Positions 9,520-17,904 of a DNA stretch of 58,130 nt are shown in pieces. The notes beneath the pieces were generated by a model. That model did no database searches. It saw only the letters and a program-made list of their open reading frames with translations, and was not told the origin of the DNA. How positions within the stretch are numbered: the stretch's first letter is position 1; every line of letters begins with the position of its first letter. Origin of the DNA: Rheinheimera lutimaris (GTDB taxonomy: Bacteria > Pseudomonadota > Gammaproteobacteria > Enterobacterales > Alteromonadaceae); contig NZ_JABSOD010000022.1 of NCBI RefSeq assembly GCF_013283795.1, positions 1 through 58,130 on the forward strand, in the 5' to 3' direction. The translations under genes and the position numbers were made by a program.

Positions 9520-10707
9520 ATGAAAAAACGCGCTTTAACTCTTATTTTCTGTTCGCTGTTTAGCTTTGGAGCATCAAGTAATATGAGTGTCGCTGAAATC
9601 ACCTTTGCCACTTTCAACGTCAGCATGGAAGCGCAAAATTATTTACCACAGGGTGAAACCGGCGATGCCACCGTGCTGGAAAAGTTACTGCAAACCGGCA
9701 GCCAGCCGCAAATTCGCAATATTGCCCACATTATCCAACTGGTGCGGCCGGATGTGTTGTTGCTAAACGAATTTGATTACATTGCCGACGCGGATAAAGG
9801 TATTGAGGCGTTTATTCAGAACTATCTGCAGCAGCCACAAGGCTCTGCTACTGCAATTGATTACCCCTACTTCTATTACAGTACGGTAAATACCGGCCAA
9901 CCCAGCCCTTATGATCTGGATAACAACGGCAAGGCAACCGGCACCGGCGCCGATGCCTGGGGCTATGGCTTTTATCCGGGCCAATACGGCATGGTTCTGC
10001 TGTCTAAATACCCGATAGACACCGCCAAAGTACGCACTTTTCAGCGGTTTAAATGGCAGGACATGCCTGGCTTTATGCCAACAAAAAAAGCTGATGGCAG
10101 CCCCTGGTACAGCAAAGCAGCCTGGGCTGAGTTTCCGTTATCGTCTAAAAGCCATTGGGATATCCCACTTAATGTAAACGGTAAAACGGTACATGTATTG
10201 GCCAGCCATCCTACACCACCGGTATTTGACGGTGAGGAAAACCGTAACGGCATTCGCAACCATGACGAAATTCGTTTATGGGTTGATTACTTAACGCCGC
10301 AAAACGCCGGCTATATCTATGATGACAATGGCAATAAGGGTGGCTTAGCTGCCGATGCACGCTTTGTATTACTGGGCGATCAAAATGCCTCTGCCGATGG
10401 CGAAGGTGATGCACTCAACGCAGCAATCAGCGCGCTGTACAACCATCCGCGCATTAACAATGCCATGCCGCCACAAAGCAAAGGAGCTGTTGAAAATACA
10501 CCGGATAACCCAAAAGCCGCCTTTCATACCGCCGGTTGGCGTATGCGGGCAGATTACGTGCTGCCGTCTAAAGCCGGTTTTGTGTTAAAAGACAGTGGCG
10601 TTTTTTGGCCGGAAACAACCAGCCCGCTGTATCCGCTGGTGGGTTCGCGCGGTGCCAGCTCAGACCATCGTTTAGTGTGGGTCAAGCTGGAGCTCAGCGC
10701 TGAATAA
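9520..10707 (+). CDS. Secreted endonuclease/exonuclease/phosphatase (EEP) family protein
   Basis: A 395-residue protein with an N-terminal signal peptide ('KKRALTLIFCSLFSFGASS'). It has the DNase I-like EEP fold: 'FATFNVSMEA' at the start of the first strand (catalytic Asn), 'RPDVLLLNEFDY' with the metal-binding Glu, 'ASHPTPPVFDG', 'LLGDQNAS' (Asp and Asn) and 'GSRGASSDHRLV' with the catalytic Asp-His pair. The fold hydrolyses phosphodiester or phosphomonoester bonds in nucleic acids, lipids or inositol phosphates; the substrate here is not determined. The exported location and the divergent TonB receptor suggest a nutrient-scavenging role, for example phosphate release. No strong ribosome binding site is visible before the ATG. 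Confidence 0.85.
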   Translation: MKKRALTLIFCSLFSFGASSNMSVAEITFATFNVSMEAQNYLPQGETGDATVLEKLLQTGSQPQIRNIAHIIQLVRPDVLLLNEFDYIADADKGIEAFIQNYLQQPQGSATAIDYPYFYYSTVNTGQPSPYDLDNNGKATGTGADAWGYGFYPGQYGMVLLSKYPIDTAKVRTFQRFKWQDMPGFMPTKKADGSPWYSKAAWAEFPLSSKSHWDIPLNVNGKTVHVLASHPTPPVFDGEENRNGIRNHDEIRLWVDYLTPQNAGYIYDDNGNKGGLAADARFVLLGDQNASADGEGDALNAAISALYNHPRINNAMPPQSKGAVENTPDNPKAAFHTAGWRMRADYVLPSKAGFVLKDSGVFWPETTSPLYPLVGSRGASSDHRLVWVKLELSAE

Positions 10708-10732
10708 TCGGCACTGAGCTCATCGGTAGCTA

Positions 10733-11815
10733 TCAGAATTTCAGTACCAGGTTTTGCACGTGTACCGTTACTTCTTCGCGGTCATGGTACAGGTGCTTAA
10801 CTTGTAAGCGGAATTTAATATCGGCATCGACCAGACGTTGCTCAAGCTGCGCCAATATCTCTGTTACCGTTTCATAGCGCTTTTTCATCGGCAGTTTTAA
10901 ATTGAATATTGTTTCCTGACACCAGCCGTTAATCAGCCAATCGCCCATTCGCTCAGCAACCCGCTGCGGCTGTTCAATCATGTCGCAAACCACCCAATAG
11001 ACATTTTTCTTTTGTGGTTCAAACTTAAAACCATCAACCGTTAAATGCTTAACCTGGCCGGTTTCCATCAGCGATTCCGCCATAGGGCCGTTGTCGATAG
11101 CGGTAACCATCATGCTGCGTTTGACCAGTTGATAAGTCCAGCCGCCCGGGCTCGCGCCTAAATCAACCGCATTTAAGCCACCGCCCAGGCGCTTGTCCCA
11201 TTCCTGTTTCGGAATAAACTGCAAAAAAGCTTCTTCCAACTTTAAGGTACTGCGGCTGGGAGCTTCATTGGGAAATTTCAGCCGCATAATGCCGTTTTCC
11301 AGCGGGCTGTTATTCTCCGGGTAGGACAAGCCAATATAGCCCTGCTGACCGGTTAGTAAAAACAAATGCAGCACCGGTGCGCGCTTTTGCTCTTTTGCCA
11401 GCATTACCCCGGCCTGGCGCAGTGCCTGACGCAGCGGTACTGTTAGTTTGCGCGCCAACGTCGACAGGGTTTTGCCGTCGTTAGTTTCCGGATACTCTAC
11501 TCTTAGCTCACCACAGCCGCTCAGCTCAGCTGCAAGTAATGCCTGCAGTACCGGCGCGATACGATCTGCTGGTGGCAGTTCAAGCAATTCCGCCTGCAGC
11601 AAGCACCACTGGCGGATAAAGATAAACTGCTCAAACGGATAATCACGGTAAAACTGCGCCAAACTATCAGCGTCATAGGCTTCAAAAATAACAAAAGCAC
11701 TGTTGGCGCTGAGCTTACAATAACCGAACACATCATACTGCCCGGCTTTATCCTGAATTTCTGCCGCACATTCTTTTTCAAAACCGGCGCGACAGTACAG
11801 TAATAGTTGTTTCAT
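10733..11815 (-). CDS. rlmM: 23S rRNA (cytidine-2498-2'-O)-methyltransferase RlmM
   Basis: A 360-residue SAM-dependent methyltransferase matching RlmM (YgdE) in length and layout. The N-terminal THUMP-like region (about 1-165) is followed by a Rossmann methyltransferase domain with 'AVDLGASPGGWTYQLV' (SAM-binding motif I), 'TAIDNGPM' and 'VYWVVCDMIEQP'. The conserved lysine and C-terminal 'LYHDREEVTVHV' motif are present. It 2'-O-methylates C2498 of 23S rRNA. It starts one base after the stop of the DUF423 gene, and the gcvA - DUF423 - rlmM order is as in E. coli, which supports the call. It ends convergently with the EEP gene. Confidence 0.95.
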   Translation of the reverse strand: MKQLLLYCRAGFEKECAAEIQDKAGQYDVFGYCKLSANSAFVIFEAYDADSLAQFYRDYPFEQFIFIRQWCLLQAELLELPPADRIAPVLQALLAAELSGCGELRVEYPETNDGKTLSTLARKLTVPLRQALRQAGVMLAKEQKRAPVLHLFLLTGQQGYIGLSYPENNSPLENGIMRLKFPNEAPSRSTLKLEEAFLQFIPKQEWDKRLGGGLNAVDLGASPGGWTYQLVKRSMMVTAIDNGPMAESLMETGQVKHLTVDGFKFEPQKKNVYWVVCDMIEQPQRVAERMGDWLINGWCQETIFNLKLPMKKRYETVTEILAQLEQRLVDADIKFRLQVKHLYHDREEVTVHVQNLVLKF

Positions 11816-11816
11816 G

Positions 11817-12191
11817 TTAACTCCGCCGCCAGGCGCTTATTGCAAGCAACAGCCAGGCAGCTATAAGGAGCTGGCCACCTATTGGCGCCAACTGTGAATA
11901 ATAAAACGGCAAGGCAAATACCCCCGCCAGTATAGTCCAGACAAAACACCACAGCCCCAGATGCCAGACAATCGCCACCAGCTTTGTCAGTTTTGCCTCG
12001 CTGTGTTGCCGGCCCAGCGCCAACAGCGCCAGACAATGAAATGCCAGCATGCCCAAAGCGCTCAACACCCGGGCCAAAGCCTCAGTACTTAACTGCCCCT
12101 GCCACAAATGCATCACAACCGCGCTTAAGCCCACTACGGTGGCGCCATACAAAGCGGTTACGCTGTTACTGCTTTGCCAAAAGTACTTCAT
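11817..12191 (-). CDS. DUF423 family membrane protein (YgdD-like)
   Basis: A 124-residue inner-membrane protein with four predicted hydrophobic helices and a short cytoplasmic C-terminus ('AISAWRRS'). It belongs to DUF423, whose E. coli member YgdD is encoded between gcvA and rlmM exactly as here. The function is not known. The gene overlaps the end of the upstream hydrolase gene by 26 bases and lies one base before rlmM, so translation of the whole set is probably coupled. Confidence 0.85.
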   Translation of the reverse strand: MKYFWQSSNSVTALYGATVVGLSAVVMHLWQGQLSTEALARVLSALGMLAFHCLALLALGRQHSEAKLTKLVAIVWHLGLWCFVWTILAGVFALPFYYSQLAPIGGQLLIAAWLLLAISAWRRS

Positions 12192-12804
12192 CTATTTTCC
12201 TGCTACAAAACTGTGCCGCCTGCGCTATCAACTGTTGTTGGGTCAGGCCGCTTTTAACTCTGGGTTTAAAATCATGATCGCCATCTGTCAGCCAGTGCAA
12301 TGCTACTTTGGGCCATTGCATGGCTGCCAGTTCAGTTTTAGTGCCAAAAGCATCCCGATCACCCTGGGCAATAAACAACGGGCAGGCTAAAGCAGCAAAA
12401 TGCTCAGTGCGCCAACTGTGCTTTTTCGGCGGGTGAAACGGATAACCAAAAGCAAATACCGCTTCTACACCAGGGTGGCTGCTTAACAAGCTGGCGACCC
12501 GGCCGCCCATAGATTTACCGCCGATAAACAGCGGTAAATCAGCCGGGCATTTGTCGAGCTGTTGCATAAACTCTTGCTGCAATAGCGGCATTTTCGCCGG
12601 CAAGCTGCGTTTGTCGCTATCAATAAAGCGCTGCATATAAGCAAAGTTAAAGCGCCACACTTCTATATTATGCGCAGCCAACTGCTGTGCCAATTGCTGC
12701 ATAAACTCACTTTGCGCACCGGCGCCGGCGCCATGTGACAGCAGCAAGCGGGCTTTAGGCTGACTGGCGTTATTAATAATGATATCAGTCAAGTGCCACC
12801 GCAT
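12166..12804 (-). CDS. Alpha/beta hydrolase, KANL3/Tex30-like family
   Basis: A small alpha/beta hydrolase of 212 residues. 'LLLSHGAGAGAQSEFM' is the oxyanion-hole region. 'FIGGKSMGGRVASLL' holds the nucleophile elbow (Ser98 of this start). 'QGDRDAFG' carries the acidic residue and 'DGDHDFKPR' the catalytic His. Such proteins are predicted hydrolases of unknown substrate. The reading frame extends to a TTG at 12825; I chose the ATG at 12804, which lies within the final codons of gcvA and overlaps that gene by 20 bases. It also overlaps the DUF423 gene downstream. Tight overlaps indicate one operon gcvA - hydrolase - DUF423 - rlmM; in E. coli the hydrolase is absent from this spot. Confidence 0.82.
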   Translation of the reverse strand: MRWHLTDIIINNASQPKARLLLSHGAGAGAQSEFMQQLAQQLAAHNIEVWRFNFAYMQRFIDSDKRSLPAKMPLLQQEFMQQLDKCPADLPLFIGGKSMGGRVASLLSSHPGVEAVFAFGYPFHPPKKHSWRTEHFAALACPLFIAQGDRDAFGTKTELAAMQWPKVALHWLTDGDHDFKPRVKSGLTQQQLIAQAAQFCSRKIDEVLLAKQ

Positions 12805-13720
12805 TGGTAAACTGCTGCTCGGCAAACGCAGCCTGCTCAGCCTCTACCATCGACACCATCCATTGGCGAAAGGCGGTTATTTTACCCAGCTCGGTCTGGC
12901 TTTCACGGCAGACCAAATAATACGCATCTTTGGATATCAACACATGGTTAAACGGCACTATTAAGCGGCCGGAATTAATGTCCGGTCGTGCCAGCACATT
13001 GTGCGCCAACGCTACGCCCTGGCCATGAATAGCCGCTTGCAACACCATAGAAGAGTGACTGAATATGGGCCCCTGATTGACATTAAAATGTTTAAAGTTT
13101 TGCGTGGTAAACCAGGCCTTCCATGCGCGGCGCGAGCCATCGTGCAATAAATTATGGTATTGCAGATCTGTCGGCTCCTGCAGCGGTTTACTACTGTTTA
13201 GCAGTAGTGGTGAACATACCGGCAGCAGGTATTCGGTGTGCAGTTTATCGGCGTGCAAATTGCGCCAGCTGCCACGGCCGTAGTAAATGGCAACGTCGAC
13301 ATCATCCGTTAACGAGCCTTCGTCTAAGTCGACCGCCTTAATACGTACATCAATATCCGGGTGTTGCTCACTAAACTGATTAAGCCGTGGTACCAGCCAC
13401 TGAATAGCAAAGCTTGGTTGCAGGCTTACTGTTAGTGAGCCCTTGGCACCGCGGGCCAACAGTTTTTCTGTCGACTCATGTAGCTGCAGGAATATTTCTT
13501 TAATATCCAGAAAATAGCTCTGCCCCTCTTCGGTTAGCAACAAAGAGCGGTTTTTACGCATAAACAGTTTCAGGCCAAGATGGTCTTCCAGCGCTTTAAT
13601 CTGATGGCTGATAGCGGCTTGGGTAACGTACATTTCTTCTGCCGCCTTGGTAAAACTTAAATGCCGGGCGGCGGTTTCAAAGGCTTTTAAGGCATTTAGC
13701 GGAGGCAGGCGACGCGCCAT
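12785..13720 (-). CDS. gcvA: LysR-family regulator GcvA
   Basis: A 311-residue LysR-type transcription factor. The N-terminal winged helix-turn-helix ('LNALKAFETAARHLSFTKA', then 'VTQAAISHQIKALEDHLG') is nearly the GcvA consensus; the rest is a periplasmic-binding-protein-like effector domain. GcvA controls the glycine cleavage operon in response to glycine and purines. Its position upstream of DUF423 and rlmM matches E. coli and supports orthology. AAGAGA precedes the ATG at 13720. gcv genes themselves are not in the window. The effector specificity is assumed from the family. Confidence 0.88.
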   Translation of the reverse strand: MARRLPPLNALKAFETAARHLSFTKAAEEMYVTQAAISHQIKALEDHLGLKLFMRKNRSLLLTEEGQSYFLDIKEIFLQLHESTEKLLARGAKGSLTVSLQPSFAIQWLVPRLNQFSEQHPDIDVRIKAVDLDEGSLTDDVDVAIYYGRGSWRNLHADKLHTEYLLPVCSPLLLNSSKPLQEPTDLQYHNLLHDGSRRAWKAWFTTQNFKHFNVNQGPIFSHSSMVLQAAIHGQGVALAHNVLARPDINSGRLIVPFNHVLISKDAYYLVCRESQTELGKITAFRQWMVSMVEAEQAAFAEQQFTNAVALD

Positions 13721-13733
13721 AATATCTCTTAGA

Positions 13734-13754
13734 TGATTAAATCAGTGATTAAAT
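13734..13754. promoter_or_regulatory. Repeated TGATTAAAT box upstream of gcvA
   Basis: TGATTAAAT occurs at 13734-13742 and again at 13746-13754, 12 bases apart, 14 bases upstream of the gcvA start. The centre also contains the palindrome AATCAGTGATT. LysR regulators usually autoregulate from such short AT-rich dyads, so this may be the GcvA site. That is inference only. Confidence 0.35.
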
Positions 13755-13814
13755 TTTCTAATCCGAATTATAGCGCCGCTGTCGCCACGACGCCAGCAAA
13801 GAGCTACGCTAAGT

Positions 13815-14087
13815 TTACTTCTCTACCGGCTTATAACCCTCAATTTCAACGTCTTCACCTTTAAACAGGAAGGCTTCCATTTGTGCTTCCAAAAACTGAC
13901 GGTGTTCGGGGTTCATCATGTTCAGTTTTTTTTCATTAATCAGCATAATCTGTTTTGCCTGCCACAGGGCAAAGGCTTCTTTACTGATACTGTTAAAAAT
14001 TTTTTTGCCTAAATCGCCCGGATACAGCTGAAAATCCAGCCCCGGGGCTTCTTTTTTAAGGTATTCGCAAAATATACTACGGCTCAT
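13815..14087 (-). CDS. yggX: Oxidative damage protection / Fe(II) trafficking protein YggX
   Basis: A 90-residue cytoplasmic protein of the YggX family. The N-terminus '[19 protein letters not shown]' contains the conserved Cys, and '[18 protein letters not shown]' and '[15 protein letters not shown]' are highly conserved family segments. It protects Fe-S enzymes from oxidative damage. The gene overlaps the mutY stop by four bases (ATGA), the same coupling seen in many gammaproteobacteria, where YggX is thought to help maintain the MutY Fe-S cluster. Confidence 0.95.
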   Translation of the reverse strand: MSRSIFCEYLKKEAPGLDFQLYPGDLGKKIFNSISKEAFALWQAKQIMLINEKKLNMMNPEHRQFLEAQMEAFLFKGEDVEIEGYKPVEK

Positions 14088-15169
14088 AATGGTTTATCCT
14101 TGTTGCCCGTGCTTGCAGCTAATAACTGTTGAAACAGTTGTTTTGCCGGCGCCGACAAACCAACCTGTGGAATGCGATCTATTGTAAACCAAGTCGCCGC
14201 TGATTGCTCCTGCACTGTATCAGGCTTGCATTTGAGCTTAAGCAATTGCGGTTGGATCCATAAGTGAAAATGGCTGAAAGTATGCCGAAAGCCCGCCAGC
14301 TCTTCGCTACTTTCTGCTTGCAAGGCATTTATCGCTATATACTGCTCACGCTCAGTTGCTGAGGCAAACTCGATAAAACCAAACAGCCCGCCCCACAAAC
14401 CCGATGCCGGGCGCTGCGCCAGCAACACTTGGCTGTCATGCTGCAACAGCAGCCAGAAACTCTGCTTTTCCGGCAGAGCTTTTTTTGGCTTTTTGCCGGG
14501 ATACAACGCCTGCTCGCCAGTCAATGCGGCCCGGCATTTCAGTTTCAACGGGCACTCTGCGCAGCGCGGTTTACTGCGGCTGCAAAGTGTTGCGCCAAGG
14601 TCCATCATCGCCTGGTTAAATTCGGCTACGGTGTGTTTCGGCGTTAACTGCTCTGCCAGTTGCCATAACTGTTGCTCAGTTTTTTTCTCACCGGGCCAAC
14701 CGGATACAGCAGCAAAGCGTGCCAGTACCCTTTTGCAGTTACCGTCTAATATCGGGTAGTGCTGCCCCAACGCTAATGACAAAACTGCACCAGCGGTCGA
14801 ACGGCCTATGCCGGGCAACGCCAGCACCTGGTCAAATTCAGTTGGAAAATCGCCGTTGTACTGCGCTGCTATAGTTTGTGCGGTTTTGTGTAAATTACGC
14901 GCCCTGGCGTAATAGCCAAGCCCGGTCCACAAATGCAACACTTCATCCAGCGGCGCTGCGGCCAGTGCATTAATATCAGCAAAACGTGCGGTAAAGCGCT
15001 CAAAGTAAGGAATAACAGTCGCAACCTGGGTTTGCTGCAGCATCACTTCACTGAGCCAGGTTTTATACGGGCTTTTATTCAGCTGCCAGGGTAGTGTTTT
15101 GCGCCCGTGTTGCTGATACCAGCTAACCAACTGATTTGAAAACCAAACTGCATCCTGTTGCGGCAACAT
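14084..15169 (-). CDS. mutY: Adenine DNA glycosylase MutY
   Basis: A 361-residue base-excision repair enzyme that removes adenine opposite 8-oxoguanine. The N-terminal HhH-GPD domain has '[19 protein letters not shown]' with the catalytic Glu and '[18 protein letters not shown]' with the downstream catalytic Asp in '[12 protein letters not shown]'. The [4Fe-4S] motif Cys-x6-Cys-x2-Cys-x5-Cys is visible in '[18 protein letters not shown]'. A C-terminal NUDIX-like domain (about 230-350) recognises 8-oxoG. Length matches E. coli MutY (350). AGGGG precedes the ATG. It is co-transcribed with yggX and divergent from trmB. Confidence 0.96.
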   Translation of the reverse strand: MLPQQDAVWFSNQLVSWYQQHGRKTLPWQLNKSPYKTWLSEVMLQQTQVATVIPYFERFTARFADINALAAAPLDEVLHLWTGLGYYARARNLHKTAQTIAAQYNGDFPTEFDQVLALPGIGRSTAGAVLSLALGQHYPILDGNCKRVLARFAAVSGWPGEKKTEQQLWQLAEQLTPKHTVAEFNQAMMDLGATLCSRSKPRCAECPLKLKCRAALTGEQALYPGKKPKKALPEKQSFWLLLQHDSQVLLAQRPASGLWGGLFGFIEFASATEREQYIAINALQAESSEELAGFRHTFSHFHLWIQPQLLKLKCKPDTVQEQSAATWFTIDRIPQVGLSAPAKQLFQQLLAASTGNKDKPL

Positions 15170-15298
15170 AACGGCCCCTGTATAAACAATTGCGCGCAGT
15201 ATAAGCAGCCCTCTTTAGCTTGCCAACCATAATCGCGGTTGAGCAAAGCCGCTAATACAAGGATAATACGCGCCGTTAACGATTATGCGGAGCAACAG

Positions 15299-16024
15299 AT
15301 GACAGACAGTACCGGCCAACAGCAAGATGATCAGGCTGAAAACACCACCTATATGCGCAGAATTCGCTCTTTTGTGCTGCGCGAAGGCCGGCTGACCAAA
15401 GGCCAGCAACATGCACTTGATACTTACTGGGCCGATTACGGTTTAAGCTATCAGCCACAGCCGCTGCAATTAGCAGAGGTATTTGGCCGCGATAACCACA
15501 GGGTGCTGGAAATTGGCTTTGGTATGGGTAAATCGCTGGTGCAAATGGCAAAAGAAGCGCCGGAAAAAGATTTTATCGGTATTGAAGTGCACCGGCCGGG
15601 TGTGGGCGCCTGCTTATCTGAAGCGGTAGCTCAGCAGGTTAAAAACTTAAAAGTGTTTGAGCATGACGCGGTAGAAGTGCTGGAGCACAGCATTGCCGAC
15701 AATAGCCTGGATACAGTGCAGCTGTTTTTCCCCGATCCGTGGCATAAAAAGCGCCACCACAAGCGCCGCATAGTGCAGGGCGAATTTGTGCAACTGCTGC
15801 GGCGTAAGTTAAAGCCAGGCGGCGTGTTTCATATGGCTACCGACTGGGAAAACTATGCTGAACATATGCTCGAAGTAATGTCAGCCGCTGAGGGTTTCAG
15901 CAATTTATCTGCCGACAGTACCTATGTTGAGCGGCCAGAGCAGCGGCCACTGACTAAATTCGAACAACGTGGCCAGCGTTTGGGCCATGGTGTTTGGGAT
16001 CTGATGTTTAAAAAGGAAAGCTAA
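15299..16024 (+). CDS. trmB: tRNA (guanine-46-N7)-methyltransferase TrmB
   Basis: A 241-residue SAM-dependent enzyme that forms m7G46 in tRNA. Family segments are '[20 protein letters not shown]', '[19 protein letters not shown]' (SAM site), '[15 protein letters not shown]', '[19 protein letters not shown]' and '[17 protein letters not shown]'. The frame is open back to 15239, but CGGAG at 15288-15292 and the match to known N-termini place the start at the ATG at 15299. Its stop abuts the rsmC start directly, so the two methyltransferases form an operon. It is divergent from mutY, as in E. coli. Confidence 0.95.
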   Translation: MTDSTGQQQDDQAENTTYMRRIRSFVLREGRLTKGQQHALDTYWADYGLSYQPQPLQLAEVFGRDNHRVLEIGFGMGKSLVQMAKEAPEKDFIGIEVHRPGVGACLSEAVAQQVKNLKVFEHDAVEVLEHSIADNSLDTVQLFFPDPWHKKRHHKRRIVQGEFVQLLRRKLKPGGVFHMATDWENYAEHMLEVMSAAEGFSNLSADSTYVERPEQRPLTKFEQRGQRLGHGVWDLMFKKES

Positions 16025-17044
16025 ATGCTAGCAACAGCCAGTCAACTGGTATTACGTAACATCGACGATCTCAGCGGCAAAGTACTGCTGGTTGAACCCT
16101 TAGCCGATAATTTAGCCACTGAACTGCAGCACTTGGCGCCGCAGCTTACACTGAGCTGCTACAGCACTGATGCAGCCGTAGCCGCCAGCTGGAGCCAGGA
16201 TAAGGTAACGCTGTACCGCGACGTTAGCCCGGTGTTCAGCGACAGCTTTGACACCGTGGTGCTGTTTTATCCGAAAAGCAAAGAGCAACTGGCCTTTACC
16301 CTGGCGCAACTTAAACCGGTGCTTAGCGCAACCACGGCGGTGTTTGTTACCGGCGACAATAAAGGCGGCATTAAAAGCCTGAGCAGCCATGCGCAAAAAC
16401 TGGGGTTAAATGCCAATAAACTGGACAACGCCAAGCACTGTTTATGGTTTACCTTACATGGTGATTTTCAGCAGTTGCCACAAGCTAAGGCAGTAAGTTT
16501 TAACATTAGCGCTGCCGGTGAAACCTTAACGCTGCATTCACTGCCGGGCGTATTTAACCACGGCAAGCTTGATGTTGGCACTGCACTGTTGCTGGATAAT
16601 TTACCGGAAGTAAACCAAGGCAAAGTGCTGGATTTTGCCTGCGGTTGCGGCGTAGTGGGCGCTATGCTAAAACGCAAACATCCGGATATAGAACTATTCA
16701 GTTCTGATATCAGCAGTTTAGCAGTAGTATCAACTCAGCAGACATTAGCCGCCAATAACCTGAGCGGTACTGTGATAGCCGCTGATGGCTTGCCGGCGAT
16801 ACCAAAACAATTTGACTGTATTGTCAGTAATCCGCCGTTTCACACCGGCATAAAAACCGACTACAGTATTGTTGATGCTTTTATCAGCCAAAGCGCTGCC
16901 AGACTCAGTAGCAATGGCAGCCTTACCATTGTTGCTAACAGCCACCTTTCTTATCTGGAGCTGTTACAGCAGGCGTTTAAAAAGGTTACAGTCAAAGCTA
17001 AAGCCAATGGTTTTGTGGTGTATCGGGCAACCAATCAAAATTAA
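16025..17044 (+). CDS. rsmC: 16S rRNA (guanine-1207-N2)-methyltransferase RsmC
   Basis: A 339-residue protein with the RsmC two-domain layout: a degenerate N-terminal methyltransferase-like domain (about 1-155) and an active C-terminal domain. The C-terminal domain has 'VLDFACGCGVVGAML' (SAM site) and 'DCIVSNPPFHTGIKTDY', whose NPPF motif marks exocyclic-amine methylation. It makes m2G1207 in 16S rRNA. Its ATG directly follows the trmB stop without a gap, indicating translational coupling. Confidence 0.94.
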   Translation: MLATASQLVLRNIDDLSGKVLLVEPLADNLATELQHLAPQLTLSCYSTDAAVAASWSQDKVTLYRDVSPVFSDSFDTVVLFYPKSKEQLAFTLAQLKPVLSATTAVFVTGDNKGGIKSLSSHAQKLGLNANKLDNAKHCLWFTLHGDFQQLPQAKAVSFNISAAGETLTLHSLPGVFNHGKLDVGTALLLDNLPEVNQGKVLDFACGCGVVGAMLKRKHPDIELFSSDISSLAVVSTQQTLAANNLSGTVIAADGLPAIPKQFDCIVSNPPFHTGIKTDYSIVDAFISQSAARLSSNGSLTIVANSHLSYLELLQQAFKKVTVKAKANGFVVYRATNQN

Positions 17045-17054
17045 GGAAAATGCT

Positions 17055-17363
17055 ATGCGCATACTCTCAGCTTTGCTTTTGCTGTTCTGGCTAACGCCGG
17101 CTAAAGCCGCTGATACTGTGCGCTGCATTCAAAACCCAAAGCGGATTAAAGCCTGTCCTCATCTGTTGTATCGGGTAGCACAATTACCCGATATGACAGC
17201 ACCAGCTGTTATCTGCATTTGTGTCAGCGACTTCGAACAGCTGTTGGTAAAACCTACGGATGAAGCCCAAACAATTAAGTTAAATATGACTAAACGGCAA
17301 TTGGAAGTGCAACATGGCAATAAGCTGCAACCGGTATTGGATATACTGCAGCGGCAGAACTAA
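17055..17363 (+). CDS. Small exported protein of unknown function
   Basis: A 102-residue protein. The frame is open much further upstream inside rsmC, but AAGGA at 17043-17047 and a good signal peptide ('RILSALLLLFWLTPAKA', cleavage expected after AKA) place the start at the ATG at 17055, 10 bases past rsmC. The mature part is about 80 residues with four cysteines ('VRCIQNP', 'ACPHLL', 'ICICVSDF'), which may form disulfides in the periplasm. I do not recognise a family. It lies on the same strand as trmB-rsmC and ends overlapping the convergent DUF3293 gene by four bases. Confidence 0.7.
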   Translation: MRILSALLLLFWLTPAKAADTVRCIQNPKRIKACPHLLYRVAQLPDMTAPAVICICVSDFEQLLVKPTDEAQTIKLNMTKRQLEVQHGNKLQPVLDILQRQN

Positions 17364-17758
17364 TCCGGCAACAACACCAAACGCTCACTAAACCGACCGA
17401 GGCTTTCCTCATTTTGCCGCATTAACACCGGTACCAAAAATAACTCGCCCTGCTCCACCCAATAAATAGCATTTTGTTCAAAGCGCACGGCCAGTTGCAC
17501 AGCACAGCTCTTGTCGCACAATACAATCCAGCTCTTTTCCTGAAAGCTCAAGTCCGGAGCGCTACCTATTACTGAGCGATAGGGCAAACGCTGCTGATTC
17601 AGATAAGCCTGCAATTCATTGTCACGACGTAAATTAAGGTAGGGATGTTCGGTGGTTCCGGCGGGGTTTTGTGCACTGACAATAGCAAAATCAACATCAC
17701 ATTTCAGTGCCTGGTGGCACAGGAAGATACTCGTTTTATAACTTTCCCACAGGTTCAT
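17360..17758 (-). CDS. DUF3293 domain protein
   Basis: A 132-residue soluble protein. 'FAIVSAQNPAG' near residue 24 and the late segment 'RFEQNAIYWVEQGELFLVPV' resemble the DUF3293 pattern. No function is established for the family. It is a single minus-strand gene, convergent with and overlapping the small exported protein by four bases. No promoter could be picked out. Confidence 0.7.
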   Translation of the reverse strand: MNLWESYKTSIFLCHQALKCDVDFAIVSAQNPAGTTEHPYLNLRRDNELQAYLNQQRLPYRSVIGSAPDLSFQEKSWIVLCDKSCAVQLAVRFEQNAIYWVEQGELFLVPVLMRQNEESLGRFSERLVLLPD

Positions 17759-17904
17759 AAGCTAACCCAAAAGTAACAAGTGCTTCTACTATAAACGGCT
17801 TTGCTAAATTTGCCACTGTTGTTTGCTAAAAAGCATTAATGTGCATAACATCAATGCAGGGCTGGCAAAACCGCCCCACGAAACGGGTTGAACGAGATAA
17901 ATGA

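Noticed and set aside
13734..13754. Claiming this as a proven GcvA binding site
   Set aside because: The repeat is AT-rich and short; without alignment to related promoters it could be chance, so it is listed only as a low-confidence site.
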